Shown: positions 23,761 to 33,440 of the stretch, one piece after another
Numbering within the stretch: position 1 is the first letter of the stretch
Layout: every line of letters starts with the position of its first letter
Source: Gymnothorax reevesii
Taxonomy: Eukaryota > Chordata > Actinopteri > Anguilliformes > Muraenidae
DNA length: 64,000 bases
NCBI GenBank assembly: GCA_029721435.1
Contig: CM056576.1
Location: forward strand, 112,386,666-112,450,665
Direction: 5' to 3'
Program-made: the position numbers and the translations under genes
Notes under the pieces: generated by a model
Told to the model about the DNA's origin: nothing
The model's input: only the letters and a program-made list of their open reading frames with translations
Databases searched by the model: none

Positions 23761-24457
23761 TTGTTGTGAAAATTTATGGAGCTCAGAGCAGTTCTTGTGT
23801 TCTTCCAGGACCTTATACCCTTTCCTTTCATGCACTCACCAGTGGCGGGCAGTGGACGGAAAACTGGGGGGCAGAAAACATCCCTTGAAATGGATGAGAT
23901 TAGTGACCCGATTTCAAACATTGTTCTTGGTCAACATGTTAGTTTCCCTAAATAAATAAATAAATAAATAAATTTCCCTAATAAATTCTATAAAATGTTT
24001 AATTCACCTGCCTTAATAGGCAACTTCATGAAAAAACTACTGTGGATTTTCCGTGTTAAAATTTTGTCACACCCTAAGCAAGTTGTCAAACCTGTGCGCA
24101 ATGATTGTTTAATTGAAAAAGATTGAAATGCGCTCTTTTTTGCATTCAGCTGGTGGGTTTGATTTCTCGTCTTAACGAAGACAATTAGCTACACCTGAGA
24201 GGGAAGAGTTCAAGTGTCTTTTACCAGGAAAATTGAATGAAAACAGCTCCAGACTAATAAGCAGTTTAAAGACATGTTTATGGCCCGCCACTGGCACTCA
24301 CTGGGCCAAACTTTGCCTATGGGGAGAAGGCTGTTGTTTCACGGATACACCCTGCTTTCATCCACTAAAAGTTTGTCTAGTTTTTATAAAATTAAGACAA
24401 AGACAATTGAGTAAACACAAAATGCAGCTTTACATGATCTTTTTTTTTTATTGAAGG
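23761..24457. other. Noncoding sequence with an (AATA)n microsatellite
   Basis: AAAT/AATA repeats occupy 23950-23973. No gene recognised. A poly-T run at 24440-24449 precedes the foldback insertion. Confidence 0.55.
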
Positions 24458-25112
24458 CAGTGGCGTAGCCAGCGGGGGTGCTGAGACACGTCCCTTTTTG
24501 ACTGCAATTAGTAATTCTCAGTCATTTTCCTTCATTGACGCGTTTTGCAATTATCATAATTGGCAACCGAAGACACGGTTTCTCTCCATATGCGATCTAA
24601 CAGCGATGAAATCGTAGGCTAAATTCAGTACAGTTGCGGAACAAGAACAGAGAATTGGGCTGCACAAAACTTCCGTTTTAAACAATTATTAGTCCTGACC
24701 TGTTCTCAGTCATTTTCACAAATTAACAGAAGGTTCACTCCGAGAGCACAGACGCGCGACCAGATTAATGATTGTCATCTTACCTATTTGGGGAGAACAA
24801 GCAGCACCTGTTAACTGTGGAGTGCTCTCGGAGTGAACCTTCTGTTAATAATGAAAATGACTGAGAACAGGTCAGGAATAATAATTGCTTAAAACGGAAG
24901 TTTTGTGCAACCCAATTCTCTGTTCTTGTTCTGCAACAGTACTGAATTTAGCCCATGATTTTATCGTTGTTAGATCGCATATGCAGAGAAACCGCGTCTT
25001 TGGTTGCCAATTATGATAATTGGAAAACGCCTAAATAAAGGAAAATGATTGAGAACAACTAACTGCAGTCAAAAAGGGACGTGTTTTAGCACCCGCGCTG
25101 GCTACGCCACTG
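24458..25112. mobile_element. 655-bp hAT-type foldback element with 8-bp TSD
   Basis: Almost the whole element is one inverted repeat. The left end cagtggcgtagccagcg (24458) pairs with cgctggctacgccactg (to 25112), and the pairing continues through acagaaggttcactccgaga (24727) / ctctcggagtgaaccttctg (24825). Arms are about 285 bp around a loop of about 80 bp. Flanking 8-mers attgaagg and attaaagg differ at one base. A CAGTGGCG terminus plus an 8-bp TSD is the hAT signature. There is no transposase, so it would need one supplied in trans. Confidence 0.9.
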
Positions 25113-25913
25113 ATTAAAGGTAAAGAATTATTCAAAACCAACATCATTCATGTGGAAAAAAGTCCCCTGAAAGTTGAGCCACCCTTGGCAGCAACAACTG
25201 CAATAAAAGGATTTTAGTCTTATATATCACCACGGAGGAATTTTGGCCCACTCATCATTGCAGGATTGTTTTAACTCAGCCACAAAGGAGGGCTTTCGAG
25301 CATGAACTGCCTGTTTAAGCTCATACCACAGCATCTCAATTAGATTCAAGTCAGAAATTTGACCAGGCCACTTCAAAACCTTCATTTTGTTTCTTTTGAA
25401 CTATTCAGAGGAGGATTTGCTGATGTTCTTTGGATCATTGTACTACTGCATGACCCACCTCCACTTGAGCATTTGGCCACAAACTGATGGCTGGAAATTC
25501 ACCTTCAGGATTTTCTGGTAAAAAACAGAATTCATGGCTCGATTAATTATGACAAGTCGCCCACGTCCTCTAGCAGCAAAGCAGCCCCAGACCGTCACAG
25601 TACCACCACCGTAGTTGACTGGTAGTATGATGTTCTTATGGGGCAATGTAACTTTACGCCAAATGCAACTGGACCCATGTCTTCTGAAAAATTCCACTTT
25701 TGAGGAATCAGTTCATAGAATATCATCCTAGAAGTATTGGGGGTCATCAATATGTTTTTTGGCAAATGTGAGATCAGCCTGTGTGCTTTTTTTGGTCATT
25801 AGTGGTTTTCACCTTGCAGCTCTCCCATGGATGCCATTTTTGCCCAGTGTTTTTCTTATCATGGAGTTTTGTACACTAACCTTAACTCAGACCGTTGAGA
25901 TCTGCCCTGGCTC

Positions 25914-26100
25914 TTTGGCGACGTGGTCAGCACGCATGACTCTTACCCGGGAGCCTGGAGGTTCAAGTCCCCGTCCGGGTCCTCCTTCGGCCTGCTACAT
26001 TCTGGCGTAATCGGCAGGACTGAATTTCAAAGAACAAAGGATGACGTCAGCTACCGGATGTAGTCCTAAGATTTAAAAAGCCAGGACCAGTGCACCTCAT
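25914..26100 (+). mobile_element. tRNA-headed SINE-like insertion in the Tc1
   Basis: The head resembles a tRNA gene: an A-box-like ttggcgacgtggtcagcacg is followed about 35 bp later by a B-box ggttcaagtccc, with complementary acccggga / tccgggt around it. It is unlike the SINE at 5202. The 3' limit is set where MITE sequence starts. No clear TSD was found and no structured tRNA acceptor stem is obvious, so it is not called as a functional tRNA gene. Confidence 0.5.
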
Positions 26101-26102
26101 CT

Positions 26103-26613
26103 CATCTGTAATGTGAATGTTGGCATGGACACATTGATAAGTTTTTTTGCGTTGAGTCATTTGCGTCACCAATGACAAAAAAAGAAGTCAGATTTTTCAG
26201 AGCTCTCATGGTATCAAAACCAAAAAAAGCACTTGAAGCACTTGACGTAAATGTATGGATGGGATTTTGCCTCGGAGGATGGCAGCTGTATGTGATAAGG
26301 TTTGAGAAGGCAAAAGCCAGATGGCCAGCTTTTTAGGTTTTTAAACAATACTTACTGCATACATGCAGGCAAAATGCCACATGGATACTGATCAGACGGT
26401 TCTCTTTCATGTCGCGTGGCCATGTATCACACGTACCACGTCTAACTGATCTTGAACCACTCATGAAAGTGGCCAAATTCCGATTTTAAGATCAGATATT
26501 GGATCAGATATCTGAGTGCACATAGACCTGAAAACATCAGATAAGTGTCCAATTAAGGCAAAAAAAAAAAATCAGATTTGAGTCATTTCAGCCTGGTAAT
26601 GTGAACGTAGCAC
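26103..26613. mobile_element. MITE with GTAATGTGAAYGT ends
   Basis: gtaatgtgaatgttgg is at the left end and ggtaatgtgaacgtagcac at the right. The internal stretch ctctcatggtatcaaaacc and the gcgtcaccaatgac phrase are matched in reverse orientation at 43385-44545 (ggttttgataccatgagtgc, gttggtgacgcagatgactc). This defines two copies of one family in opposite orientation. Confidence 0.6.
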
Positions 26614-27145
26614 AAGATGAGTCGTCGATGCAGTCTTTTGGTTGGCCATCCACTCAGGTTTGCCATTGTTGTATATTTTGACCATTTGTGGATAATGGGT
26701 CTCCCTGTGGTTCACCGGAGTCCCAGAGCCTTAGAAATGCCTTTGTAGCCCTTTTCAGACTGATAAATGTCAATGACTTTGTTTCTCATATATTCTTGAA
26801 TTTGATAGATAACAAAGTCATGTGTTACCTCTTGTCTACTTCACATTGCTAGACAGGATCGATTTCAGTCAAGTTTCGATTGAAAAAGACTGACAGTAAT
26901 CATGCCTCAGTGTTTCTGGTGAAAGTGAACCCAAAAATCAATGAAATTTGTTTAATGGGGTGATTTAGTTTCTATGCGCATAGTTACATTTTCAAATAAG
27001 GCCAAGTAGTTTTAGGTAGCTTTTCCCCTTCAATAAATGAAACAATCTTTTCGGAACTGCACTGGTGTTTCGGTTTGTGTTTGTATAAAAATTGAAATCA
27101 GTTTGACGACCTGAAACATATACATGTCAATAACATAATAATGGC

Positions 27146-28371
27146 ACTTGGCCTGTACTTCTTACCTAGTTTATGGTATGTTGGGTTGTAGATTACACAT
27201 TTTTTGTCAAATATATTTTTCATCTGTCTGTATTGGACGACAGCTTGGGAAAAAATGACTGCCTTTGGGAAAGGAATAGATTATTTCATTTCTGGGCTGG
27301 TACACGTCCTGTTTATGAGGTTCGAGACTCATTTACAAAGTACGTGAGTCCATATTAAACCCACTTCTTGTTGTTATAGCCTTGTTTCTCGAAAAATAGC
27401 CGCTATTCTGTGAAAGCACTAAAATTGCATTGTCAGGTTTTCCAGAATCTGTCACTGATATTTCCCATCTTATTTTGTTAGGCAAACTGTTTTTTTTTTC
27501 TCCCTCTCTTTTTGCCCATAACCTAAAACCATCCACATGTCTCTAGCCAATCCCTGTGCAAAGTTCCTTGACCAATCTATCGATGAATCAGCTGCCTCTT
27601 GCATGGCTGTCTGGTTAAAAATTGGTTTGCAGCTCTACCCATGAGCGCCATCTCACGTAATATTCCTACAACAAAACTTGGAAAAGAGACACGTAATTAT
27701 TTATATTTTTCCCTTTTCTACCAATATATAAATTTTCAAACTGTTGCAGCATTATTGAGAAAAAAAATTATAATAAATGCAGGCTACCTGTTTTATACTG
27801 CTGTACGGACCAGTAATGCAGCCAATTGATACTCTATTCTATTAGAAAAATGATAGCCCCATTAAGTTTTGTGAATTTATTTCATCTCTTTAACTCCACT
27901 CGTCGTGACAAGTTTTAGAAATTGAATGCTATTATGTGTTTTCAAAAGTTATCAATTTTCTTCAATTATTGTGAGTTGAAACAAAGCATATCGTCAAGGT
28001 AAAGAAACTCAAATTTAGTTGAGTTAACTCACGTTTTTAAGGTAGCTGGTGAACTTTCCGTTGTAAGCTTATGCAGCGTGAAATTTATAACGGTGTATCC
28101 AATGAAATTAGAGAGATGAAGCGCTGTAATTCTTATGCGCGGATTACCCGATACGGGAATGTACTGCGCACGATTTTAAAATATTGTTTCATAAAAATCC
28201 TATGTCCCGGAGTAAACAGCTAAAACAAAACAAACTGTGACAGAACTAATGCGTATAACGTGTACCCAGTGTTACAGTCTGACTCCTGTTATAGGCTACC
28301 TTGCCTCTTCGCCAAGGTACCACTAGATGCCACGCAGTGCCTCCTTGTAATGGGTTGAAATGAATGAGAAG
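27146..28371. other. Upstream noncoding sequence of NOS1AP
   Basis: No gene or clear mobile element. AT-rich until about 28050, then less so toward the NOS1AP promoter region. Confidence 0.55.
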
Positions 28372-28810
28372 AACGATGATCAGACCCCTCCCACTAATTC
28401 GCGATAAGACTGTTTTCCAATCAAAACAAGCGGAATTCCCAGATCTGTCCAATCAAGTTCTGCTCCCGATTTATCAGCGTCCGATATGTCTGAAGGAGTT
28501 CCAGTCATGGCGCTGCTGTGAGCGTAAACAGTGGTGTTCTCCCAAAGAAAAGGGAAGCACGCAATTCTCGTACGCGAATGTAAGCTTTTGAATAGATCTT
28601 ATTCTGCAACTGCAATTATTTTATTAGACCGGGGAACAGGAGAACTTGCTGTGAAGTTACGCTTGTGGACGGTGCATTTTATTCTAACGGTGCCTTTCTG
28701 TGGGAGTCTCAGGTGAAGGGTGCAATGTGGAGTCACGAAGTAGGAAGCCTGGCATTCTGGAATTGATCAGGTTGTATTGATTCAATTATCTAACCAGCTG
28801 GACTCCGACC
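28372..28810 (+). promoter_or_regulatory. Putative NOS1AP promoter and 5'UTR
   Basis: The 440 bp before the start codon contain an Sp1-like cccctccc at 28385, CCAAT boxes at 28417 and 28449, and no obvious TATA box, as is common for broadly started vertebrate promoters. The transcription start cannot be placed from sequence. Upstream ATGs at 28486 and 28725 open short frames that end before the NOS1AP ATG and are in the mRNA only if transcription starts upstream of them. Confidence 0.45.
28725..28766 (+). promoter_or_regulatory. Possible uORF in NOS1AP 5'UTR
   Basis: A 13-codon frame (MWSHEVGSLAFWN then TGA) ends 44 nt before the NOS1AP start. Initiation context is gcaATGt (A at -3 is absent, T at +4), so it is weak. 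It could modestly reduce translation of the main frame if transcribed; no direct evidence. Confidence 0.3.
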
Positions 28811-28915
28811 ATGCCAGGGAAAACTAAATATAATTTAGTCGATGATGATCACGATTTAAGGATTCCCATGCACAACGAAGAAGCCTTTCAACATGGGGTC
28901 AATTTTGAAGCTAAG
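28811..28915 (+). CDS. NOS1AP: NOS1AP (CAPON) coding exon 1
   Basis: The exon encodes 35 residues beginning [19 protein letters not shown] and ending HGVNFEAK, which is the characteristic N-terminus of NOS1AP. NOS1AP is a cytosolic adaptor: its N-terminal PTB domain binds partners such as Dexras1 and Scribble, and its C-terminus binds the PDZ domain of neuronal nitric oxide synthase. The ATG is in a good context (gaccATGc) and the exon ends in phase 0 at aag|gtgaga. Residues from about 28 on begin the PTB fold. This is the only start with family similarity. Which teleost paralogue (a or b) this is cannot be told from 59 residues. A retrocopy is excluded by the intron. Confidence 0.93.
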
Positions 28916-29271
28916 GTGAGAGAATTTATTACAACTTTCCCTCGGAGCAAGCGCTCCTGTGGATATCAAAACCACAACGTGAAGGCTAACGTGACACCAC
29001 TGTGTCACTGCATGGCACAGGCCTATAGGCTATACCTACTTCTTTAACTATTTGCTTCAAAATTCAATTTGTCTTGATGATACCGAGCAATATTGTCCCA
29101 GATGTGCATGGTGTAGCAAGCCTACCTTTTAAGCATGGCATGCAAAATCAACTGGTCAAGTTGTTTGTAGGCTTCATTTCACCCCCTCAATTGTGCAAGA
29201 TGAATCTCAGATGGAGACGAGCTCCAGCAATTGATAACATGTAACGCGTTTATAAATGTTCTTATTTGTAG
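28916..29271 (+). other. NOS1AP intron 1 (356 bp)
   Basis: The intron runs from gtgaga to cttatttgtag. It is phase 0 and contains no recognisable repeat. A frame continuing from exon 1 into the intron ends at a stop near 29045, so unspliced read-through would give a 78-residue product; splicing to exon 2 fits the family. Confidence 0.9.
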
Positions 29272-29343
29272 TACATCGGTAGTCTGGATGTGGCGCGTCC
29301 GAATAGCAGAGTTGAGATTGTGGCAGCGATGAGGAGGATAAGG
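29272..29343 (+). CDS. NOS1AP: NOS1AP (CAPON) coding exon 2
   Basis: A 72-nt exon of 24 codons, YIGSLDVARPNSRVEIVAAM followed by RRIR, is flanked by acceptor cttatttgtag and donor gtaagt. It joins in phase 0 to exon 1 and forms the first strand and helix of the PTB domain; the YIGSLDV and SRVEIVAAMRRIR motifs are the family hallmark. The next expected exon begins with a YEFKAKN-like sequence, and I did not find it downstream in the window. Intron 2 therefore likely exceeds 34.6 kb. Confidence 0.93.
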
Positions 29344-30737
29344 GTAAGTTGACGAATACGTTTATAAATAACCTACGTTTAAAAACAGTGGTTTGTGTTT
29401 TCTTTCTACCTTGTATGCTGTGTGCTTGCATATAGCCCGAATTGGCTTGTTTGCGGTAAATATAAGGTTTCGTTGTACATCTCTATTTCGAAAATAGAAT
29501 AGATTAACATGTTGACAGCCAAAGACTGTACTCCCCAATGTTGATAAACTGCACGTTAGAACAATGGAAGTGATTGCCACTACTGCTTTCGGCTTTGCGA
29601 AGTCTTTGGTTGCAGGGCTTGCGGCTGCCGCTTTTAAGTTTTATGACCAGCTTTGCTGCGAACGTATACCGAATATGGGCTCAGTATTGAGTACTGGGCG
29701 TTCTGACTCGTTCAGAACATACAGTTGCATAAAATATTGTGACTGCATTTTCGCTCAACTGTTGCTGTTCTACGCAGGTTTGTCGTTTCGCTTATTTTGT
29801 CTCGCCAGCACCCCCAGGTCGAAACGGTACCATTGATCTTATTAAACATACGGCCACCGTTTGGCCAAGAGGTCGACGGTTTTGTCGTGGGTTATTGTGT
29901 ACCTTCCATCAGCAAGCGAACTGGAGGCTGCCGTCCACACTCACAATATGATATGAGATCTATCGCTAATTAAAGGAAAATGAAGATTTTTTTTAGATGC
30001 CTTTGTAGGCAATGCTAATAAGTCTCATACATTCCACCCTCCTGGACTTGTTCACGTTATATCAACGTCAGCCAATGCAAATACACACCCTCTCGTACAA
30101 CAGATCCCTTTACCTGCTCAAGCAAGGTACTTAAGTTTTGTGCGTCAATTTGTCAGGCAAACTGAACCGTGTCCTCCCCTGAGAGGAAAAAAAGAATAAC
30201 TAAAAGTAATTTTTAAGCTTGAATAAGAGAAAAAAAAGATAGGAATCGCCTTCATAAGGCTCGTTTCTTGCGAAATATAGCATTTTTGCATCTACTGTGT
30301 CTTACTCACAATATTTGATCGATTAATTTGAGTTGATTTTATATTGACAACCTAACCATTTGTTAACTGTGTTTGAAAAGGACATCCACTGCGTTTAAAA
30401 CTGGTGTTGGTGGCTTCAGTTGCCGTGTTGTGGCTTAATTGAATTCCCTGTAAAATCTATCTTTCTGGAACTGAAGTCTTGGGAGATGGATGGATGGTGG
30501 CATGTTTAATTATATCATGTGATTTGCGTTAAGTTAGAGTTTGGGTGAATTATCTGATAGTGTTTCAGAGTACTATCCTAATGGCTCACTTGAAGTTACA
30601 ATGTATTTGTTATGATTGGAAAGAGCATCTCTGAAGTGGTGAGCTTGGTTCAGAAGTTGGAATGGGGTTTAGTTAATGTGATATGGGGGCATGATTTGAC
30701 ATTTTACGAGATAACTTCATATTTATAAACGACTGCT
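29344..30737 (+). other. NOS1AP intron 2, 5' part
   Basis: The first 600 bp are relatively CpG-rich (for example ggtcgacggttttgtcgtgg near 29871). They carry a 90-codon open frame at 29564-29836 starting MEVIATTAFGFAKSLVAGLA, which I do not recognise and which lacks splice or family support. The rest is AT-rich with no feature. Confidence 0.5.
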
Positions 30738-30865
30738 CTGGAGCGCGTTTCCCAAAAGCATAGTTGCTAACTAAGTTAGCAACTTACATAGTTCGTCCAT
30801 TCACAGTCAATGAGCCCAACTACGTAAGTTAGCATCTGTGATTTTGGGAAACGCACCCCTGATCA
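30738..30865. mobile_element. MITE of the GCGTTTCCCAAAA family, second copy
   Basis: ctggagcgcgtttcccaaaa at 30738 pairs with ttttgggaaacgcacccctg ending near 30860. The core gttgctaactaagttagcaa matches the copy at 12464-12581 in reverse orientation. About 125 bp and non-coding. Confidence 0.75.
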
Positions 30866-31672
30866 GCCATGAATAAATTGGCTCCTCCCTGACGCACTCT
30901 AAATAACTTTTTGCTTGTAACCATATATGAGTGAGATTTTTTTTTTTCTTTAAAAAAAGCTCCATTAAACCACACATGATTGAGATTTTAATTTGGGATT
31001 AAAGCATTTATCCACCCCATCCTCAATCTTGATGACCATGACATTAATAATTTTGTTCCTCATGTGCATTCAATATCTGTTCATTGCTCTGTTAAGCCTG
31101 TGATCATTTGTTCCTTTATCTCCCATCCTTTGTTATACCATTTCAAATTAATTTCTCAGCCTCATTCTATTTAAGATGAATGTGGGCTGTGGCATTTTCT
31201 CTGGTGAATTAATTCCCGTGGAACTAATTTATATTTCTTGGACTGTTGCTTTGATACTTATATATTTTCTATATGATGCTATTATTTTCAACCCTTGTTT
31301 TTAATCCATGAAATAAATGTGATATGTTCCATATATGACCTTGACCTCACACAAGGAGTATTAAAACTTCTTATGTGATCTGACACTGGGAGTAGCTTCT
31401 CTGTGTAGATTTAAATGTATTCACTTTCTATTTGATTATGGCTGAAATTGGGTTTCATTGAAAAGTATAGCAGTGCCTCTGAAGAGACTGCATAAACTTC
31501 AGTGCTAATACTACCACCCAAAGCGGGCCGCTAGTGAACTCACAAGAGAATGGTGCACATGTAATCGGCTTTTTTCCATTAAGGTATTTGCCTTTATTTT
31601 GTGAACATTAATACAGCATTTTATTAATGTTGTCATTTGTTTTATTTAAGAAAGTTATGTGCCTAATTATGG
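30866..31672. other. Intronic noncoding sequence
   Basis: AT-rich; nothing recognised apart from a T-run near 30938-30948. Confidence 0.5.
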
Positions 31673-31845
31673 CAAAGGTCTCCAACCCTGATCCTGGAGA
31701 GCTCACTTCAACCCTTCCTCAGCGCACCTGATTCAGCTAATTGACAGCTCTTCAAGATCTCTGATTGGGAAATGTGGTGTGGCTTTGCTTTATTTGGAGA
31801 GAAAAACTTCAGAATGGTAGCTCTCCTGGAAAAGGGTTGGAGACC
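31673..31845. mobile_element. 173-bp hAT-type MITE with perfect 8-bp TSD
   Basis: The left end caaaggtctccaaccctgat pairs with agggttggagacc at the right, and ctggagagct pairs with agctctcctgg just inside. The flanks are the identical 8-mer aattatgg at 31665-31672 and 31846-31853, the hAT target-site length. The right terminus has lost its last few bases relative to the left. Confidence 0.88.
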
Positions 31846-31853
31846 AATTATGG

Positions 31854-33440
31854 TGTTTTAAATGGAATTAATTTAATGTAGGTTAGTGAACCAGACTACG
31901 CCTTAGACACCGCTCTACTCATTAATTTCCTGACTAACCAGACTATTTATTCCTCCGTAAATCTACAATTCTGGTTCGGCATTCCTAGCATTCTACCAGA
32001 CAAGTATTATCTTCCAAATGCCCACTTGTTCACATTTTCTTGATTGCCTGAACAAGGTTACAGTTTTTCAGCAACACAGAGTCTGGAATTGGAGCCGATT
32101 CCTCTAGGTCTGCATTTGTTTCAAGTTGAATCGTTCAACCAAACTGAAGTATTCTAAGAATTTCTCCTTCAAGGCCTTCTGCTCAGATGCCGTCCTCTTG
32201 TAGCTGGTAATAAGCAACAGTCCATCTTCCAGACAGTGGACCACTGACAACTGTTCCTAGTCTGATGTCTCCATAGGCCTCTTCTCCCGGGGGAAAAATA
32301 AACACTTCAGCAGCTCCAGCCAGTGTTCTCTGGCAACCAGTGGCTCAACTCAGCACATGCATGCTGGTTGCCTTTGACATCTTTAGTTGATTGTCAGCCA
32401 TCTCCAACACGCTCTGAATTGAAGTACTTTTCGTTCACCGTGACTTTAACTGAGTAAAACTACTCTAGTCTTTACTTATTACTTTATAAACAACCACAAC
32501 AAACAATGCCTCTGGATTCACCCCTACCTTGCGAGTTAGTGAACAATCATCACATTCACCAGCATCCCCTGCTTGCCCTTAAGGTAACAGCTGTCTCCGA
32601 CTAATGGGGTAGTGCGTACGTCTTAAAATCCCCCACATTTTTGATGCAGTTCATGTTCCAGGGCAGCAGATCATCATATGGCTCTCCATAACCCAGTGCC
32701 TCTCAAGCGTTGGACCTCAGCCATCAGCCTACAGCTCATGTTCAGCTGTATTCTGTGACTCAACCCATTACGCCTTCATGCTTCTTTACAACAAACCATC
32801 ATTCATCTACCGCACTCAATGAATGCAGCAGCCTTGCCTTAAACCACTATTTTAACAAAATTGCTATCCTGTTCCACATCGATCACAAGCACAGCGACCA
32901 TCCACCCTCTGGAATGATTCCAACTGCAATTCAGCGGCTTCGGGTCCTTGCCACAACGTTGCCTGCATCAACCACAATGTCATCACACCTAACAGCCCAC
33001 GCTGCTGATCCTTCTACAACTACCCACAGCTGCCTGCATCAACCACGTCATCACCAAAGAGGCTACGCCACTGATCCTGCAAGGACTGCCCGCAGTTAGT
33101 GGGTCATGTTGTATTCCCTGTGCCTGTAGAGGGTGTTTTTGATCATTTTGGCCTCTTTATGTGCCCTCCTTTTTTGTCATCATCTCTGCAGGCTGCACTA
33201 ATATCCCCGATTACATGCATCCCGTCGTCCCCATGTCCGCTTCTCTCCCCTTCCTTTGCTGAATAAAAAAAAAAAAAATCAAACTGGGCTACTTTGGCTC
33301 CTTCAAGTCTCTAACATATATTCAGTGCAGTATATTCAAATCATGGAGAAGCAAATCTGCCCATTCTCTTTCCAGCTACCCTATGCTTAACCCCTTCCCA
33401 ACCCAACCCAACCCCTCTCCGTTACCGAACCTCAGTGTAT
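31854..33440. other. Intronic noncoding sequence
   Basis: The largest frame is 129 codons at 32710-33099, rich in His, Ser, Thr and Pro (for example QPTAHVQLYSVTQPITPS). It has no recognisable domain and contains a local repeat of a cctgcatcaaccac word at 32963 and 33034. I treat it as chance or repeat-derived. A poly-A run at 33268-33279 might mark a retroposon tail. Confidence 0.45.

Larger units (their letters stand above)
25113..27145 (-). pseudogene. Decayed Tc1/mariner element, interrupted
   Basis: A minus-strand Tc1-like transposase is recognisable, including the central GGGTVTVWGCFAARGRG stretch near 25600 and a downstream LKWPGQISDLNLIEMLWYEL stretch near 25340-25380, where the third catalytic Glu survives in LIEM. 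The motif that normally reads QDNDPKH is here MQ, stop, YNDPKN near 25440, so the second catalytic Asp is lost. The N-terminal and helix-turn-helix part lies at 26613-26860 and terminal-repeat-like sequence extends to about 27145. About 0.7 kb of foreign sequence splits it at about 25914-26613. Non-functional. Confidence 0.85.

Noticed and set aside
25914..25995. Possible functional tRNA gene
   Set aside because: A- and B-box-like sequences are present but no acceptor-stem pairing or anticodon arm could be set out convincingly; a SINE head is more likely.
32710..33099. 129-codon His/Thr/Ser-rich frame
   Set aside because: Low-complexity composition, internal word repetition, no homology recognised.
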